From SZUA-430 sp034440175 (GTDB lineage Bacteria > Pseudomonadota > Alphaproteobacteria > Micropepsales > Micropepsaceae), in contig JAWXBO010000090.1 in the NCBI GenBank assembly GCA_034440175.1, forward strand, positions 1 through 23,195: a stretch of 23,195 bases of DNA, in the 5' to 3' direction. Position numbers and translations under genes: made by a program. The notes under the pieces are model-generated. The model saw only the letters and a list, made by a program, of their open reading frames with translations, was not told the DNA's origin and searched no databases. How positions within the stretch are numbered: the first letter of the stretch is position 1; the number at the start of each line of letters is the position of its first letter. Shown here in pieces: positions 15,326 to 22,607 of this stretch.

Positions 15326-15354
15326 AAAAAAGGGCGGCTGAAGTTCAGCCACCC
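15326..15354 (-). terminator. Intrinsic terminator of the IalB-family gene
   Basis: On the minus strand GGGTGGCTG-AACTT-CAGCCGCCC forms a nine-pair stem (one G-U pair) with a five-base loop, followed directly by six Ts. It lies 34 bp past the stop of the IalB-family gene and upstream of rlmN, so rlmN-argG should have its own promoter or depend on read-through. Confidence 0.85.
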
Positions 15355-15388
15355 TTCAAAAAACTTGGAGCTTGGCGGCTACTGCAGT

Positions 15389-15904
15389 CTATTTGCAGCC
15401 TTCCGCCGCTTTGTCGAGTGCGGCCGATATACCCTTGAGCGAATACGTATCAGTCGTGAGAGTTCCGCGCTTCGAAAAGCCCTTAACCGTCAATTCCGAG
15501 GCCGTCCGCATGCCCGTTATCAATCTTTGTTCATCAGGGCCCGTCGGCATCCAGGCCGCATCGGCTTTGGTAAAGAACTCAAACTTGTCTGAGCCAACTT
15601 GAATTGTCGCTTTGGAAGCGTCCTTGAATTGATAGCCGATGATCACCGAAGGCTCGTGCGCGATGCTTGCTTTGGGCCATGTGGTAATCAGAAAATAAAT
15701 AGGATCGCGTTTTGCCGAAGCGGGCTCCTTGGCCTTGGGCGACGAGATCGCGTAACAAACCGCGCCACGCCCATCAGTGGACTTGTACGCCTCCCAGTCA
15801 TCAAACGTGCCCAGCAGCGATGGGCCTGTCTGTGCCAACGAAGGCCCAATACAAAAAACAAACCCGAGTGTCGCCAGGGCAATACGGCCAAAATTCAAAC
15901 GCAT
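15389..15904 (-). CDS. Invasion-associated locus B (IalB) family secreted protein
   Basis: The frame continues upstream to 16318, but the true start is the ATG at 15902-15904. It has an AAGGAA ribosome site and opens on a signal peptide (MRLNFGRIALATLGFVFCIG, cleavage near SLAQ). The 171-residue product has the IalB-family pattern: FDDWEAY near the N-terminus, AVCYAISSPK, a middle PSVIIGYQF region and FSKRGTLTTDTYSLKG leading to ISAALDKAAEGCK. A conserved cysteine in AVCYA and one at the penultimate residue could form a disulfide in the periplasm. The family is named after a Bartonella protein linked to red-cell invasion but is widespread in non-pathogenic Alphaproteobacteria, so no virulence role should be assumed. 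Confidence 0.92.
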   Translation of the reverse strand: MRLNFGRIALATLGFVFCIGPSLAQTGPSLLGTFDDWEAYKSTDGRGAVCYAISSPKAKEPASAKRDPIYFLITTWPKASIAHEPSVIIGYQFKDASKATIQVGSDKFEFFTKADAAWMPTGPDEQRLITGMRTASELTVKGFSKRGTLTTDTYSLKGISAALDKAAEGCK

Positions 15905-16129
15905 CGAGAATTCCTTTGCTACTGAAGTCGCGGGGGGTACAGAAAAGCAATCACACGCGTCCATTTCCCCAGTATGTCGCCTGACTGAGGCATCTTTGTG
16001 AAGCCCCTTCAGCTTTGAATGTGTGGCGTAATGATCGATTCCCCATTGGTAAAGGGGTTTGCTAGGGTAGGGGGCTGCAACCAGGCTTAGCAAGGGCCGC
16101 AATCTCCGGCCCAAAATGAAATATATGTG

Positions 16130-17146
16130 ATGAACCCCACTCTTGTCGAACTCACCCGAGGCGGCCGCATTGAAAGCGCCCATCGCGGCGCCATCGCCGT
16201 CGCCGACGCCCAAGGCGTGCTCCGCGCGGCGTGGGGCGATACAGATCAACCGGTCTACCCGCGCTCCGCCTTCAAATCGCTCCAGGCGCTGGCGCTTGTC
16301 GAAACGGGCGCCGCCCACGCCTTCGATGTCAGCGAAGAAGAGCTGGCCCTTGCCTGCGCCTCACACTCCGGCGAGCCCATGCACACAAATCGCGTGAACG
16401 CCTGGCTCGACCGCATCGGCTGCAAAGATGGAAATCTTGCCTGCGGCCCGCATCTGCCGTTTCACGAACCCTCAGCCCATGCTTTGATCCGCGAAGGCCA
16501 AAAACCTTGCCGCGTCCATAACAATTGCTCAGGCAAACACACCGGCTTTCTGACGCTTGCCCGCCACCTCAATGTCTCGATCGAAGGATATGAGCGCCCA
16601 GATCATCCGGTGCAGGTCATGGTGCGCGAAACCATAGCCAGCCTGTGTGACGTTTCAGCCCATACCTTGCCCATCGGCATCGACGGCTGTGCCGCACCGA
16701 ACTACGCCATTCCTCTGCGGCGCTTGGCGCAAGCCATGGCGCGTCTGGGTGATACCGCGTCACTGGCGCCATCGCGCGCCTCTGCGGCCAAACGCTTGCT
16801 CAAAGCCTGGAAATCCCACCCGTCTTTGGTGTCAGGCACCGGCCGCGCCTGTGCAGATTTGATCGAAGCATCGACAGGCCAAACCGTCGTCAAGACCGGC
16901 GCGGAAGGTGTCTTCATGGCCGTGTTGCCGGAGCAGGGCCTCGGCATCGCACTCAAGATCGACGACGGCGCAAGCCGCGCCGCCGAAGCCGTGATGGCCC
17001 GCCTGTTGGTGCTTCTAAGCGTCGCCAGCGAATCCGCGCCTGCTATCGCCAGACATCTCAACCCACATATCCGCAACTGGCGTGGCGACATCGTAGGTGC
17101 GCGCTACACCACAGCGGCGCTTGGCGTTTGCACGCCACTCGCATAA
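16130..17146 (+). CDS. L-asparaginase, Rhizobium etli type (class 3, asparaginase II family)
   Basis: A predicted cytoplasmic enzyme hydrolysing asparagine to aspartate and ammonia. The 338 residues show the signatures of the ReAV family, unrelated in fold to E. coli AnsA/AnsB. YPRSAFKSLQA holds a Ser-x-x-Lys pair (S46, K49), ACASHSGEP holds S78 and S80, and NNCSGKHTG holds C133 and K136. C187 is in IDGCAAPNY. All these fall two residues below the catalytic and zinc-site residues I recall for R. etli ReAV (S48, K51, S80, C135, K138, C189), so the active site appears intact. A GTG at 16127 is an alternative start. A small hairpin (GGGCCG/CGGCCC, 16094-16112) precedes the gene and no clear Shine-Dalgarno is seen. 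Confidence 0.9.
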   Translation: MNPTLVELTRGGRIESAHRGAIAVADAQGVLRAAWGDTDQPVYPRSAFKSLQALALVETGAAHAFDVSEEELALACASHSGEPMHTNRVNAWLDRIGCKDGNLACGPHLPFHEPSAHALIREGQKPCRVHNNCSGKHTGFLTLARHLNVSIEGYERPDHPVQVMVRETIASLCDVSAHTLPIGIDGCAAPNYAIPLRRLAQAMARLGDTASLAPSRASAAKRLLKAWKSHPSLVSGTGRACADLIEASTGQTVVKTGAEGVFMAVLPEQGLGIALKIDDGASRAAEAVMARLLVLLSVASESAPAIARHLNPHIRNWRGDIVGARYTTAALGVCTPLA

Positions 17147-17180
17147 CGTCGCTTTGAACCCGCCATCAGGAGCCTCCCCA

Positions 17181-18179
17181 ATGAAAGCTGTCCTCTGCAA
17201 AGCCTATGGTCCACCGGAAAGCCTCGTGCTTGAAGAGACCGCCAGCCTCAGACCCGCTGAAGGCCAGGTCGTCATCGCCGTCAAGGCGGCCGGTGTGAAC
17301 TTCCCCGATCTGCTGATGATCCAGAACAAATACCAGTTCCGCCCGCCTCTGCCGTTCTCTCCCGGTGGCGAAGTGGCAGGCACCGTCAAGGAACTGGGCG
17401 CCAATGTCGCCAACGTCAAAGTCGGCGACCGCGTCATTGCCTCAACGGGCTTTGGCGGCTTTGCTGAAGAAGCACTCGCGCCTGCGGCCCGCTGCATCGC
17501 GTTCCCGGCGAACATGGACTTCGTCGAAGCCTCAGCCTTTGTCATGACCTACGGCACCTCGCACCATGCCCTCAAAGACCGCGCCGATCTGAAGGCTGGC
17601 GAAACGCTGCTCGTGCTGGGCGCCGCCGGCGGTGTCGGCCTCGCAGCAGTTGAGATCGGCAAAGTCATGGGCGCCCGCGTCGTCGCTGCCGCCTCCACGC
17701 AAGAAAAAGTCGATTTGTGCATCAAGCGCGGCGCCGATGCCGGCATCGTCTATCCTACCGGCGCCCTCGATAGGGACGCACAAAAGAAACTTACCGACGA
17801 CTTCAAAAAAGTTCTGGGCGGTGATGGCGCCCACGTCATCTACGACGGCGTCGGCGGCGACTACGCCGAACCAGCCTTACGCTCGATCGCCTGGGAAGGC
17901 CGTTACCTTGTCGTAGGCTTCCCGGCCGGCATCCCCTCGATCCCGCTCAATCTGACGCTGCTCAAAGGCTGCCAAATCGTGGGAGTCTTCTGGGGCGCCT
18001 TCACTGCTCGCGAGCCCAGACGCAATCAGGAAAACCTGGCCGAACTCATGACCTGGGTCAGCGAAGGCAAGCTCAAACCCTACGTCTCAAAGTCCTACCC
18101 CTTCAGCAAAGCAGCCGAAGCCCTCAACGAAATGGCTGCCCGCAGAGTAATGGGAAAAATAGTCCTGATTCCAGGCTAA
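17181..18179 (+). CDS. NADPH:quinone oxidoreductase family protein (zinc-free MDR)
   Basis: A 332-residue medium-chain dehydrogenase/reductase of the zeta-crystallin/quinone reductase type. The N-terminal GroES-like domain has VKAAGVNFPDLLMIQNKYQ and the PFSPGGEVAGTV motif. The Rossmann NADPH loop VLGAAGGVG is at 145-153, followed by ALRSIAWEGRYLVVGF and the substrate-side C-terminal segment. The catalytic zinc ligands of alcohol dehydrogenases are absent, as expected for the quinone reductase branch. The frame runs back to 17097, but the ATG at 17181 is the start: it has an AGGAG ribosome site and gives the canonical MKAVLCKAYGPPESL. It lies 34 bp after the asparaginase gene and may share its transcript. 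Confidence 0.92.
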   Translation: MKAVLCKAYGPPESLVLEETASLRPAEGQVVIAVKAAGVNFPDLLMIQNKYQFRPPLPFSPGGEVAGTVKELGANVANVKVGDRVIASTGFGGFAEEALAPAARCIAFPANMDFVEASAFVMTYGTSHHALKDRADLKAGETLLVLGAAGGVGLAAVEIGKVMGARVVAAASTQEKVDLCIKRGADAGIVYPTGALDRDAQKKLTDDFKKVLGGDGAHVIYDGVGGDYAEPALRSIAWEGRYLVVGFPAGIPSIPLNLTLLKGCQIVGVFWGAFTAREPRRNQENLAELMTWVSEGKLKPYVSKSYPFSKAAEALNEMAARRVMGKIVLIPG

Positions 18180-18181
18180 AG

Positions 18182-18315
18182 CCCCCCATCGTCTGCAGCC
18201 GCTAACGCGGCGCAGCCACTTCCCCCGCAAGCGGGGGCAGACAGAAATTCCGGGGACTTCCCCCGCTTGCGGGGGAAGTGGCTGCGCCGCGTTAGCGGCT
18301 GCAGACGATGGGGGG
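18182..18315. repeat. 134-bp palindromic element: two perfect 56-bp inverted arms (REP/BIME-like)
   Basis: Bases 18182-18237 are the exact reverse complement of 18260-18315, with a 22-base spacer. Each arm contains two smaller hairpins of its own. One is CTGC-A-GCCGC with loop TAAC and GCGGC-GCAG (18193-18215), with a single bulged A. The other is CCCCCGC-AA-GCGGGGG (18222-18237). The right arm has the mirror copies at 18282-18304 and 18260-18275. It begins 2 bp after the quinone oxidoreductase stop. The unit structure, two inverted copies of a bulged-hairpin module, resembles REP sequences arranged as BIMEs. It would also act as a strong transcription barrier. No transposase is in the window. 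Confidence 0.9.
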
Positions 18316-18323
18316 AAGTGGAA

Positions 18324-18413
18324 CTACTCCCCCCTCGAACGCCCAAACAACCATCCAAAAAACCACCCAAAAAACCCGTCATTAGATGAGCGGACCTCAT
18401 CATTAGCTGCCAT
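18324..18413 (-). CDS. Putative 29-residue Gly/Phe/Trp-rich small protein
   Basis: This minus-strand micro-ORF runs from the ATG at 18411-18413 to the TAG at 18324-18326. The product has a polar N-terminal half (MAANDEVRSSND) and a C-terminal half with a repeated aromatic motif (GFFGWFFGWLFG), ending RSRGE. A 12-bp DNA repeat (AACCANCCAAAA on the plus strand, two copies) underlies the motif. The stop lies 8 bp before the palindromic element, which could serve as terminator. No good Shine-Dalgarno is seen (AGGG is 14 bases upstream of the ATG). It may be a small membrane-associated peptide or a chance frame. A 75-residue overlapping frame through the palindrome looks like a shadow. Confidence 0.35.
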   Translation of the reverse strand: MAANDEVRSSNDGFFGWFFGWLFGRSRGE

Positions 18414-18521
18414 AAAGTGTGGATATGCCCTAAACATGATACGCCTCGTTTTGTCCAGTAATGCTTCTGTTAAAACAAAATGTAAACAGCCAGCCACATT
18501 CATTCAAACGAGGACTTTTCA

Positions 18522-18549
18522 TTGATATCATGAGAATAATTCATATAAT
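18522..18549 (+). promoter_or_regulatory. Near-consensus promoter for a leaderless LysR mRNA
   Basis: TTGATA (18522-18527, five of six to TTGACA) is followed after 16 bases by a perfect TATAAT (18544-18549). Transcription would be expected to start six to eight bases after the -10 box, at or next to the A of the LysR ATG (18556). No Shine-Dalgarno sequence lies before that ATG. Confidence 0.65.
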
Positions 18550-18555
18550 AAACCC

Positions 18556-19431
18556 ATGCCCCGCCGACTTCCCCCCTTGAATTCACTGCGCGCCTTCGAA
18601 TCCGCGGCCCGCCAGTTAAGCTTTACAAAGGCAGCCGATGAGCTCGCCGTCACCCAAAGCGCCGTCAGCCATCAGGTAGCGGCCCTGGAAGAGTGGGCGG
18701 GCAACCCGCTTTTCAAACGTCAGGGACGCCAAATGGTTCTGACCGAGGCTGCAGCCAAGTTCCTGCCCGCAATCACCCTAGCCTTCGATCAGATCGCGCT
18801 GGCCTCCCGCAAACTTCAGGCTGTTGACCCCAGCCACGGCTGGCTGACGGTCGCCGTCATGCCGTCCTTCGCCGCCAAATGGTTGGTACCGCGCCTGGCG
18901 GACTTCCACGACAAGAACCCGGACATGGACGTCTGGATCGCGACATTCGAAGCGCAAACCGGCGCGCTGGCCTCCGACGTCGACCTCGCCATCCGCTACG
19001 GCAAAGGCGACTGGCCCGGACTGACCAGCGTGAAAATCCTCTCCGAAGAACTCTACCCGGTCTGCGCCCCCAAACTTGGCCAGCAGCTGAAGGAACCCGC
19101 CGACCTGACGAAGGCAACCCTCCTCCATGACGAACTGCGCGAAGACTGGAGCATGTGGTTCAAAGCGGCCGGCCTGACGACGGTGGACCCCGCCAGAGGC
19201 CCGGGCTTCGACGACTCGGGCCTTCTCATCCAGGCGGCCATCGAAGGTCTCGGCGTCGCGCTTGGCCGCAGCGTGCTGGTCAAAGGCGACCTAGAAGCCG
19301 GCCGCCTGATCAGGCCCTTCGCAACAGCCATCCCCGCCGAAAGCGCGTTCTATCTCGTCTACCCACCAGACCTGGAAAACACCCCCAAGATCAAGTCGTT
19401 CAGGGAATGGCTGGTGGCGGCGGCGGCGTAG
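18556..19431 (+). CDS. LysR-family transcriptional regulator, GcvA-like
   Basis: A 291-residue LysR-type regulator. The N-terminal winged helix-turn-helix (about 6-65) has the GcvA/AmpR-branch opening PRRLPPLNSLRAFESAARQ, then SFTKAADELAVTQSAVSHQV and FKRQGRQMVLTEAA. The effector-binding domain (about 93-290) carries ASDVDLAIRYGKGDWPGL, ELYPVCAPKL and IEGLGVALGRSVLV, all typical of the GcvA-like group. The ligand and targets are unknown. LysR genes often regulate a divergent neighbour. The only divergent frame here is the 29-residue micro-ORF at 18413, across 142 bp. The start at 18556 matches the family N-terminus, and the promoter position predicts a leaderless message. It is convergent with the helicase gene, 73 bp apart. 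Confidence 0.93.
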   Translation: MPRRLPPLNSLRAFESAARQLSFTKAADELAVTQSAVSHQVAALEEWAGNPLFKRQGRQMVLTEAAAKFLPAITLAFDQIALASRKLQAVDPSHGWLTVAVMPSFAAKWLVPRLADFHDKNPDMDVWIATFEAQTGALASDVDLAIRYGKGDWPGLTSVKILSEELYPVCAPKLGQQLKEPADLTKATLLHDELREDWSMWFKAAGLTTVDPARGPGFDDSGLLIQAAIEGLGVALGRSVLVKGDLEAGRLIRPFATAIPAESAFYLVYPPDLENTPKIKSFREWLVAAAA

Positions 19432-19504
19432 AATTCCCGCTCAAGTGCCGAAGAATTTTCGCACTGGCGATACGTGCGCTGCTCCCGGACCCGGGTGGCG
19501 GGCT

Positions 19505-22500
19505 CTAGGCAACGGCGGCCGCGAATGATGCAAACAAATCCCCAGGAAGAGGATGCGCAAGCCGCCAAGTCACCGCCATGGGCATCTCCGATTCATGCCG
19601 AACATACTCTGCCGGTCCCAGAAAGTAGAACGCTCTATCGTCATCAGTTCGACGCGCAAATAACATCACACCTGTCGCAGCGGCAACGTGGGTTTGATAT
19701 CGCCGGCCCACTTTGCTGTCGGCCCGTGTGGTGGACTGGCTCTCCCAGTGCACGAGATCTCGACTGATCGCATAGTCTCGATAACGGGTGGTGGGTGAAA
19801 AACGGCCGCTGCTCTTGTCAAGTGTGAACACAAAAACATCGCACTGCTCTTCAGGCATCCACCGAACCCCCTCGCGCCACATAGGTACCCGCGCCAATGC
19901 TCCATCGCCGAATGCCGCTTGTATTTCGATCCGCGTGTAGCGCGCGTGAACGCTAAGCGGAACATTCCGACGCTGAACCAGCGGCTTCGCAACATGCTCG
20001 ATTTCACGGAGTCGAATTTCCATCAACTCGAAAACCTCTGCAAGAACTTGGGGGTGTTGCCACACCAACCGACTGGCGTTTTCAAGTGAGTCATTCGCGT
20101 TGCCGGCATTTAGGACAAATGATGCCACGAGCATTCGCAGATAACGTCGTTCCGCAATGGAAGTTAGTTCATCTGCCTTAGGGATCCGCCCGCTGACAAG
20201 TCGCATATAGGCCTCAATGCGGGGTGCGTCATCTACGTGAAGCAGGCGGCCGCAGGCCTTTCGCAATACACCTTCCGCAGGTCCGTGCATAAGCACCGGT
20301 AATGCCGCCGCTTCAAGTAGGTCTGACCAGCATCGGCCGCCGGAGTAAACGTCCTCGAGCGTCAAGCCTGTTTCATCAAGATATTCTGAAAGCGTGACGC
20401 GGCTTCGAGTTTCAGCGAGCTTACGCAACTCTTCGACTTTTTGAGGCCAGCGGTCTGGCACAGCACTCCGAATACTGCGTAGCACCCGCTCACTGGCAAC
20501 ACGGTCCAATTCCATGTGGCAACCCGCCGGAAGAAAAGGAAATCCCTGCTCCACCTGTTTGGCAATTTGCGCGCGCGTCCCTCCCAGAAGCGCAGAAAGG
20601 CGTCGATCGAATCTGAATTCCTTTCGATGTTGCCCAACAAAATCAATGACAGTACACAAGGACTTTCCGTCATGGCGGCGCAGGCCTCGCCCAAGTTGCT
20701 GAAGGAACAGCGTCGGGCTGTCCGTTGGGCGTAGCATGATGAGCGTGTCGACAGACGGGACATCTACACCCTCGTTAAAGATGTCTACCGAGAAAACTAC
20801 GCTGATGCGGCGTGTGGCCAGATCCCTCAGTGCGCCCTCGCGCTCTTGGGATGACGTTTCGGCCCAGAGGGCCCTCGAAGGAATCCCTGCCTCATTAAAC
20901 ACACGTGCCATAAATCGGGCATGATCGACGCTGACACAAAAGCCCAGCGCCCGCATACGCCCGATGTTATCAACTTTTCCTGAAAGCGCTTGAATGACTT
21001 TACGTGCCCAAAAATCGTTTGCAGTATAAAGGCGAGTAAGGCCCTCTACATCGTAACCGCGCCCGCGACGCCACGGCACTTCACGCAGGTCAACATCGTC
21101 AGAGATGCCGTAATAGGCGAATGGAACCAACCTGTGCTGATCGATCGCGTCCCAAAGCCGCAGCTCCCCCGCGATGCGCCCGTCAAACCAGTGCAGCAGT
21201 GAGAGACCATCGCTGCGCTCTGGTGTTGCCGTCAAGCCAAGAAGTTCAATTGGTTTAAGGTGTTCGAGAAGCGCTCGGTACGAGGGGGCCTCTGCATGAT
21301 GGAATTCATCGACGATCACGACATCGAAGTGCCGCGGGTCCAAACGATCCAGTCCGGAGGCACTCAGGCTTTGGATAGACGCAAATACATGATCGAATAC
21401 TTTCGGGCGCGCGCCATCCACCCAAATTTCTCCGAAGGAGTGATCACGGATCGCGTGGCGGAATGTTGCAAGTGACTGCTGCAGGATTTCCTTGCGATGA
21501 GCAACGAAGAGCAAGCGCACACGCGAAAGTGTCTCTCTCAGTCGCGCGTAATCGATTGCAGCCATCACGGTCTTACCGGTGCCAGTGGCAGAGACTAGCA
21601 GGTTGCGGTGGTGCCCGCGTTCACGGGAGAGCGCGATCTGCTCCAGTAGGCGCTCCTGAAAGGGCTCAGGACGAAGTTCAATCGGCGACAGCTTTAAAAA
21701 GTTTCCGGTGTCGGCGTTATGGCGAGTAAATTCGTTGAACTGCTCCTTATCAAAGGGAACGAAGTCACCTGAGTGCCAATAACTGTCGAATACTGCGACC
21801 ACCTTATCAACCACCGGCGCATTCCGAGCGCCCGAAACCCGCACGTTCCACTCCAGGCCGCTGACTTGGGCAGAGTGTGTCAAGTTTGATGAACCGATGT
21901 AGGCGGTGGAGAAGCCGGATTGTCGGTGAAAAAGCCAAGCCTTGGCGTGTAGTCGGGTACTGCTGCTGTCGTAGGACACGCGCACTTCGGCACCAATATT
22001 CTTTAGTTCAACAAGAGCGTCAGCCTCGGTCGATCCGGTGTATACGGTTGTCAGTATGCGAAGTGATCGCCCGGCCTCGCAATGGCGACGAAGATCATCA
22101 AGCACCGGCCTAATGCCGCTACGACGGATGAAAGCCATAACCACATCGACGCGGTCTGAAGATGGGATTTCCGCAACGATCTGGTGGCCAACCCTAGGCT
22201 CACCCGGCGCATTTGTTAGAAGTGCCGTATCAAGCAGGGGGATCAATGGCTCCTTCAGAGCCTCGGGGCTTCCATCGGGTAAAAACTCCAGCAACGCGGT
22301 GAGGTACTGTCCGGACGTTGCGGGGAGTTCCGGCAGCAAGTCTGCAGCCGTCGCTACTACTGCCCTTTCAATCAGTTCGCGCGCTAATTCTACACCTTTA
22401 TGGACACGCTCATCCTCTTCAATTGAATCAATTGCACGCTCAACGACGCGTGAAAGATGCGCTGCAAGGCGATCGGCGACTTCGGAGTGGTGCAGGTCGG

Positions 22501-22597
22501 TGTATTTTTTATGCAGACGCCCATCGAGTTCGCGCAGGCGCACCTGTAGTGATTCGGTGATGAGCGACTGGTAAAGGCCTCGGGAAATGGTGCTCAT
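19505..22597 (-). CDS. PLD nuclease-like/SF2 helicase/DUF3427 protein, putative nucleic-acid defence enzyme
   Basis: A 1030-residue multidomain protein. A helical N-terminal region (1-135) is followed by a phospholipase D-like domain (about 140-280) with LHAKAWLF (H217, K219) and YIGSSNLT (S236, N238). The usual Asp of the HKD motif is replaced (FH after HxK), as in many helicase-linked PLD domains. The superfamily 2 helicase core (about 305-660) has Walker A SATGTGKT (K342), motif II DEFHH (430-434), motif III LTATPER, and motif VI QQLGRGLRR (633-641). The rest, about 700-1020, matches DUF3427, with FSPTTRYRDYAISRDLVHWE near the end. It should be an ATP-driven DNA or RNA translocase coupled to a nuclease-like domain. 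No methylase or partner gene is visible. GC is lower than neighbours (hand counts of 53-58% in 60-base samples against 73% in the LysR gene), suggesting transfer. Confidence 0.9.
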   Translation of the reverse strand: MSTISRGLYQSLITESLQVRLRELDGRLHKKYTDLHHSEVADRLAAHLSRVVERAIDSIEEDERVHKGVELARELIERAVVATAADLLPELPATSGQYLTALLEFLPDGSPEALKEPLIPLLDTALLTNAPGEPRVGHQIVAEIPSSDRVDVVMAFIRRSGIRPVLDDLRRHCEAGRSLRILTTVYTGSTEADALVELKNIGAEVRVSYDSSSTRLHAKAWLFHRQSGFSTAYIGSSNLTHSAQVSGLEWNVRVSGARNAPVVDKVVAVFDSYWHSGDFVPFDKEQFNEFTRHNADTGNFLKLSPIELRPEPFQERLLEQIALSRERGHHRNLLVSATGTGKTVMAAIDYARLRETLSRVRLLFVAHRKEILQQSLATFRHAIRDHSFGEIWVDGARPKVFDHVFASIQSLSASGLDRLDPRHFDVVIVDEFHHAEAPSYRALLEHLKPIELLGLTATPERSDGLSLLHWFDGRIAGELRLWDAIDQHRLVPFAYYGISDDVDLREVPWRRGRGYDVEGLTRLYTANDFWARKVIQALSGKVDNIGRMRALGFCVSVDHARFMARVFNEAGIPSRALWAETSSQEREGALRDLATRRISVVFSVDIFNEGVDVPSVDTLIMLRPTDSPTLFLQQLGRGLRRHDGKSLCTVIDFVGQHRKEFRFDRRLSALLGGTRAQIAKQVEQGFPFLPAGCHMELDRVASERVLRSIRSAVPDRWPQKVEELRKLAETRSRVTLSEYLDETGLTLEDVYSGGRCWSDLLEAAALPVLMHGPAEGVLRKACGRLLHVDDAPRIEAYMRLVSGRIPKADELTSIAERRYLRMLVASFVLNAGNANDSLENASRLVWQHPQVLAEVFELMEIRLREIEHVAKPLVQRRNVPLSVHARYTRIEIQAAFGDGALARVPMWREGVRWMPEEQCDVFVFTLDKSSGRFSPTTRYRDYAISRDLVHWESQSTTRADSKVGRRYQTHVAAATGVMLFARRTDDDRAFYFLGPAEYVRHESEMPMAVTWRLAHPLPGDLFASFAAAVA

Positions 22598-22607
22598 AAT
22601 ATGAGCA
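22591..22607. promoter_or_regulatory. 17-bp palindrome across the helicase start codon
   Basis: TGCTCATAATATGAGCA is a perfect inverted repeat (eight-base arms around a central A) and contains the helicase start codon (22595-22597). A -10-like TAAGAT on the minus strand (plus 22607-22612) abuts it, which would put the transcript start within a few bases of the ATG. There is no Shine-Dalgarno. It could be an operator for a dimeric repressor. Confidence 0.45.

Noticed and set aside
15905..16318. Upstream extension of the IalB-family frame to 309 residues
   Set aside because: The extra 138 residues precede a signal peptide and overlap the divergent asparaginase gene. The ATG at 15904 has a good ribosome site.
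17097..17180. N-terminal extension of the quinone oxidoreductase frame
   Set aside because: It overlaps the end of the asparaginase gene. The ATG at 17181 has AGGAG upstream and gives the normal family N-terminus.
18182..18315. CRISPR array or insertion-sequence end
   Set aside because: There are only two arms in inverted orientation with one 22-base spacer, no direct-repeat series, no cas genes and no transposase.
18176..18403. 75-residue minus-strand frame running through the palindromic element
   Set aside because: Most of it is translation of the inverted repeat itself, and the adjacent 29-codon frame has the more regular product.
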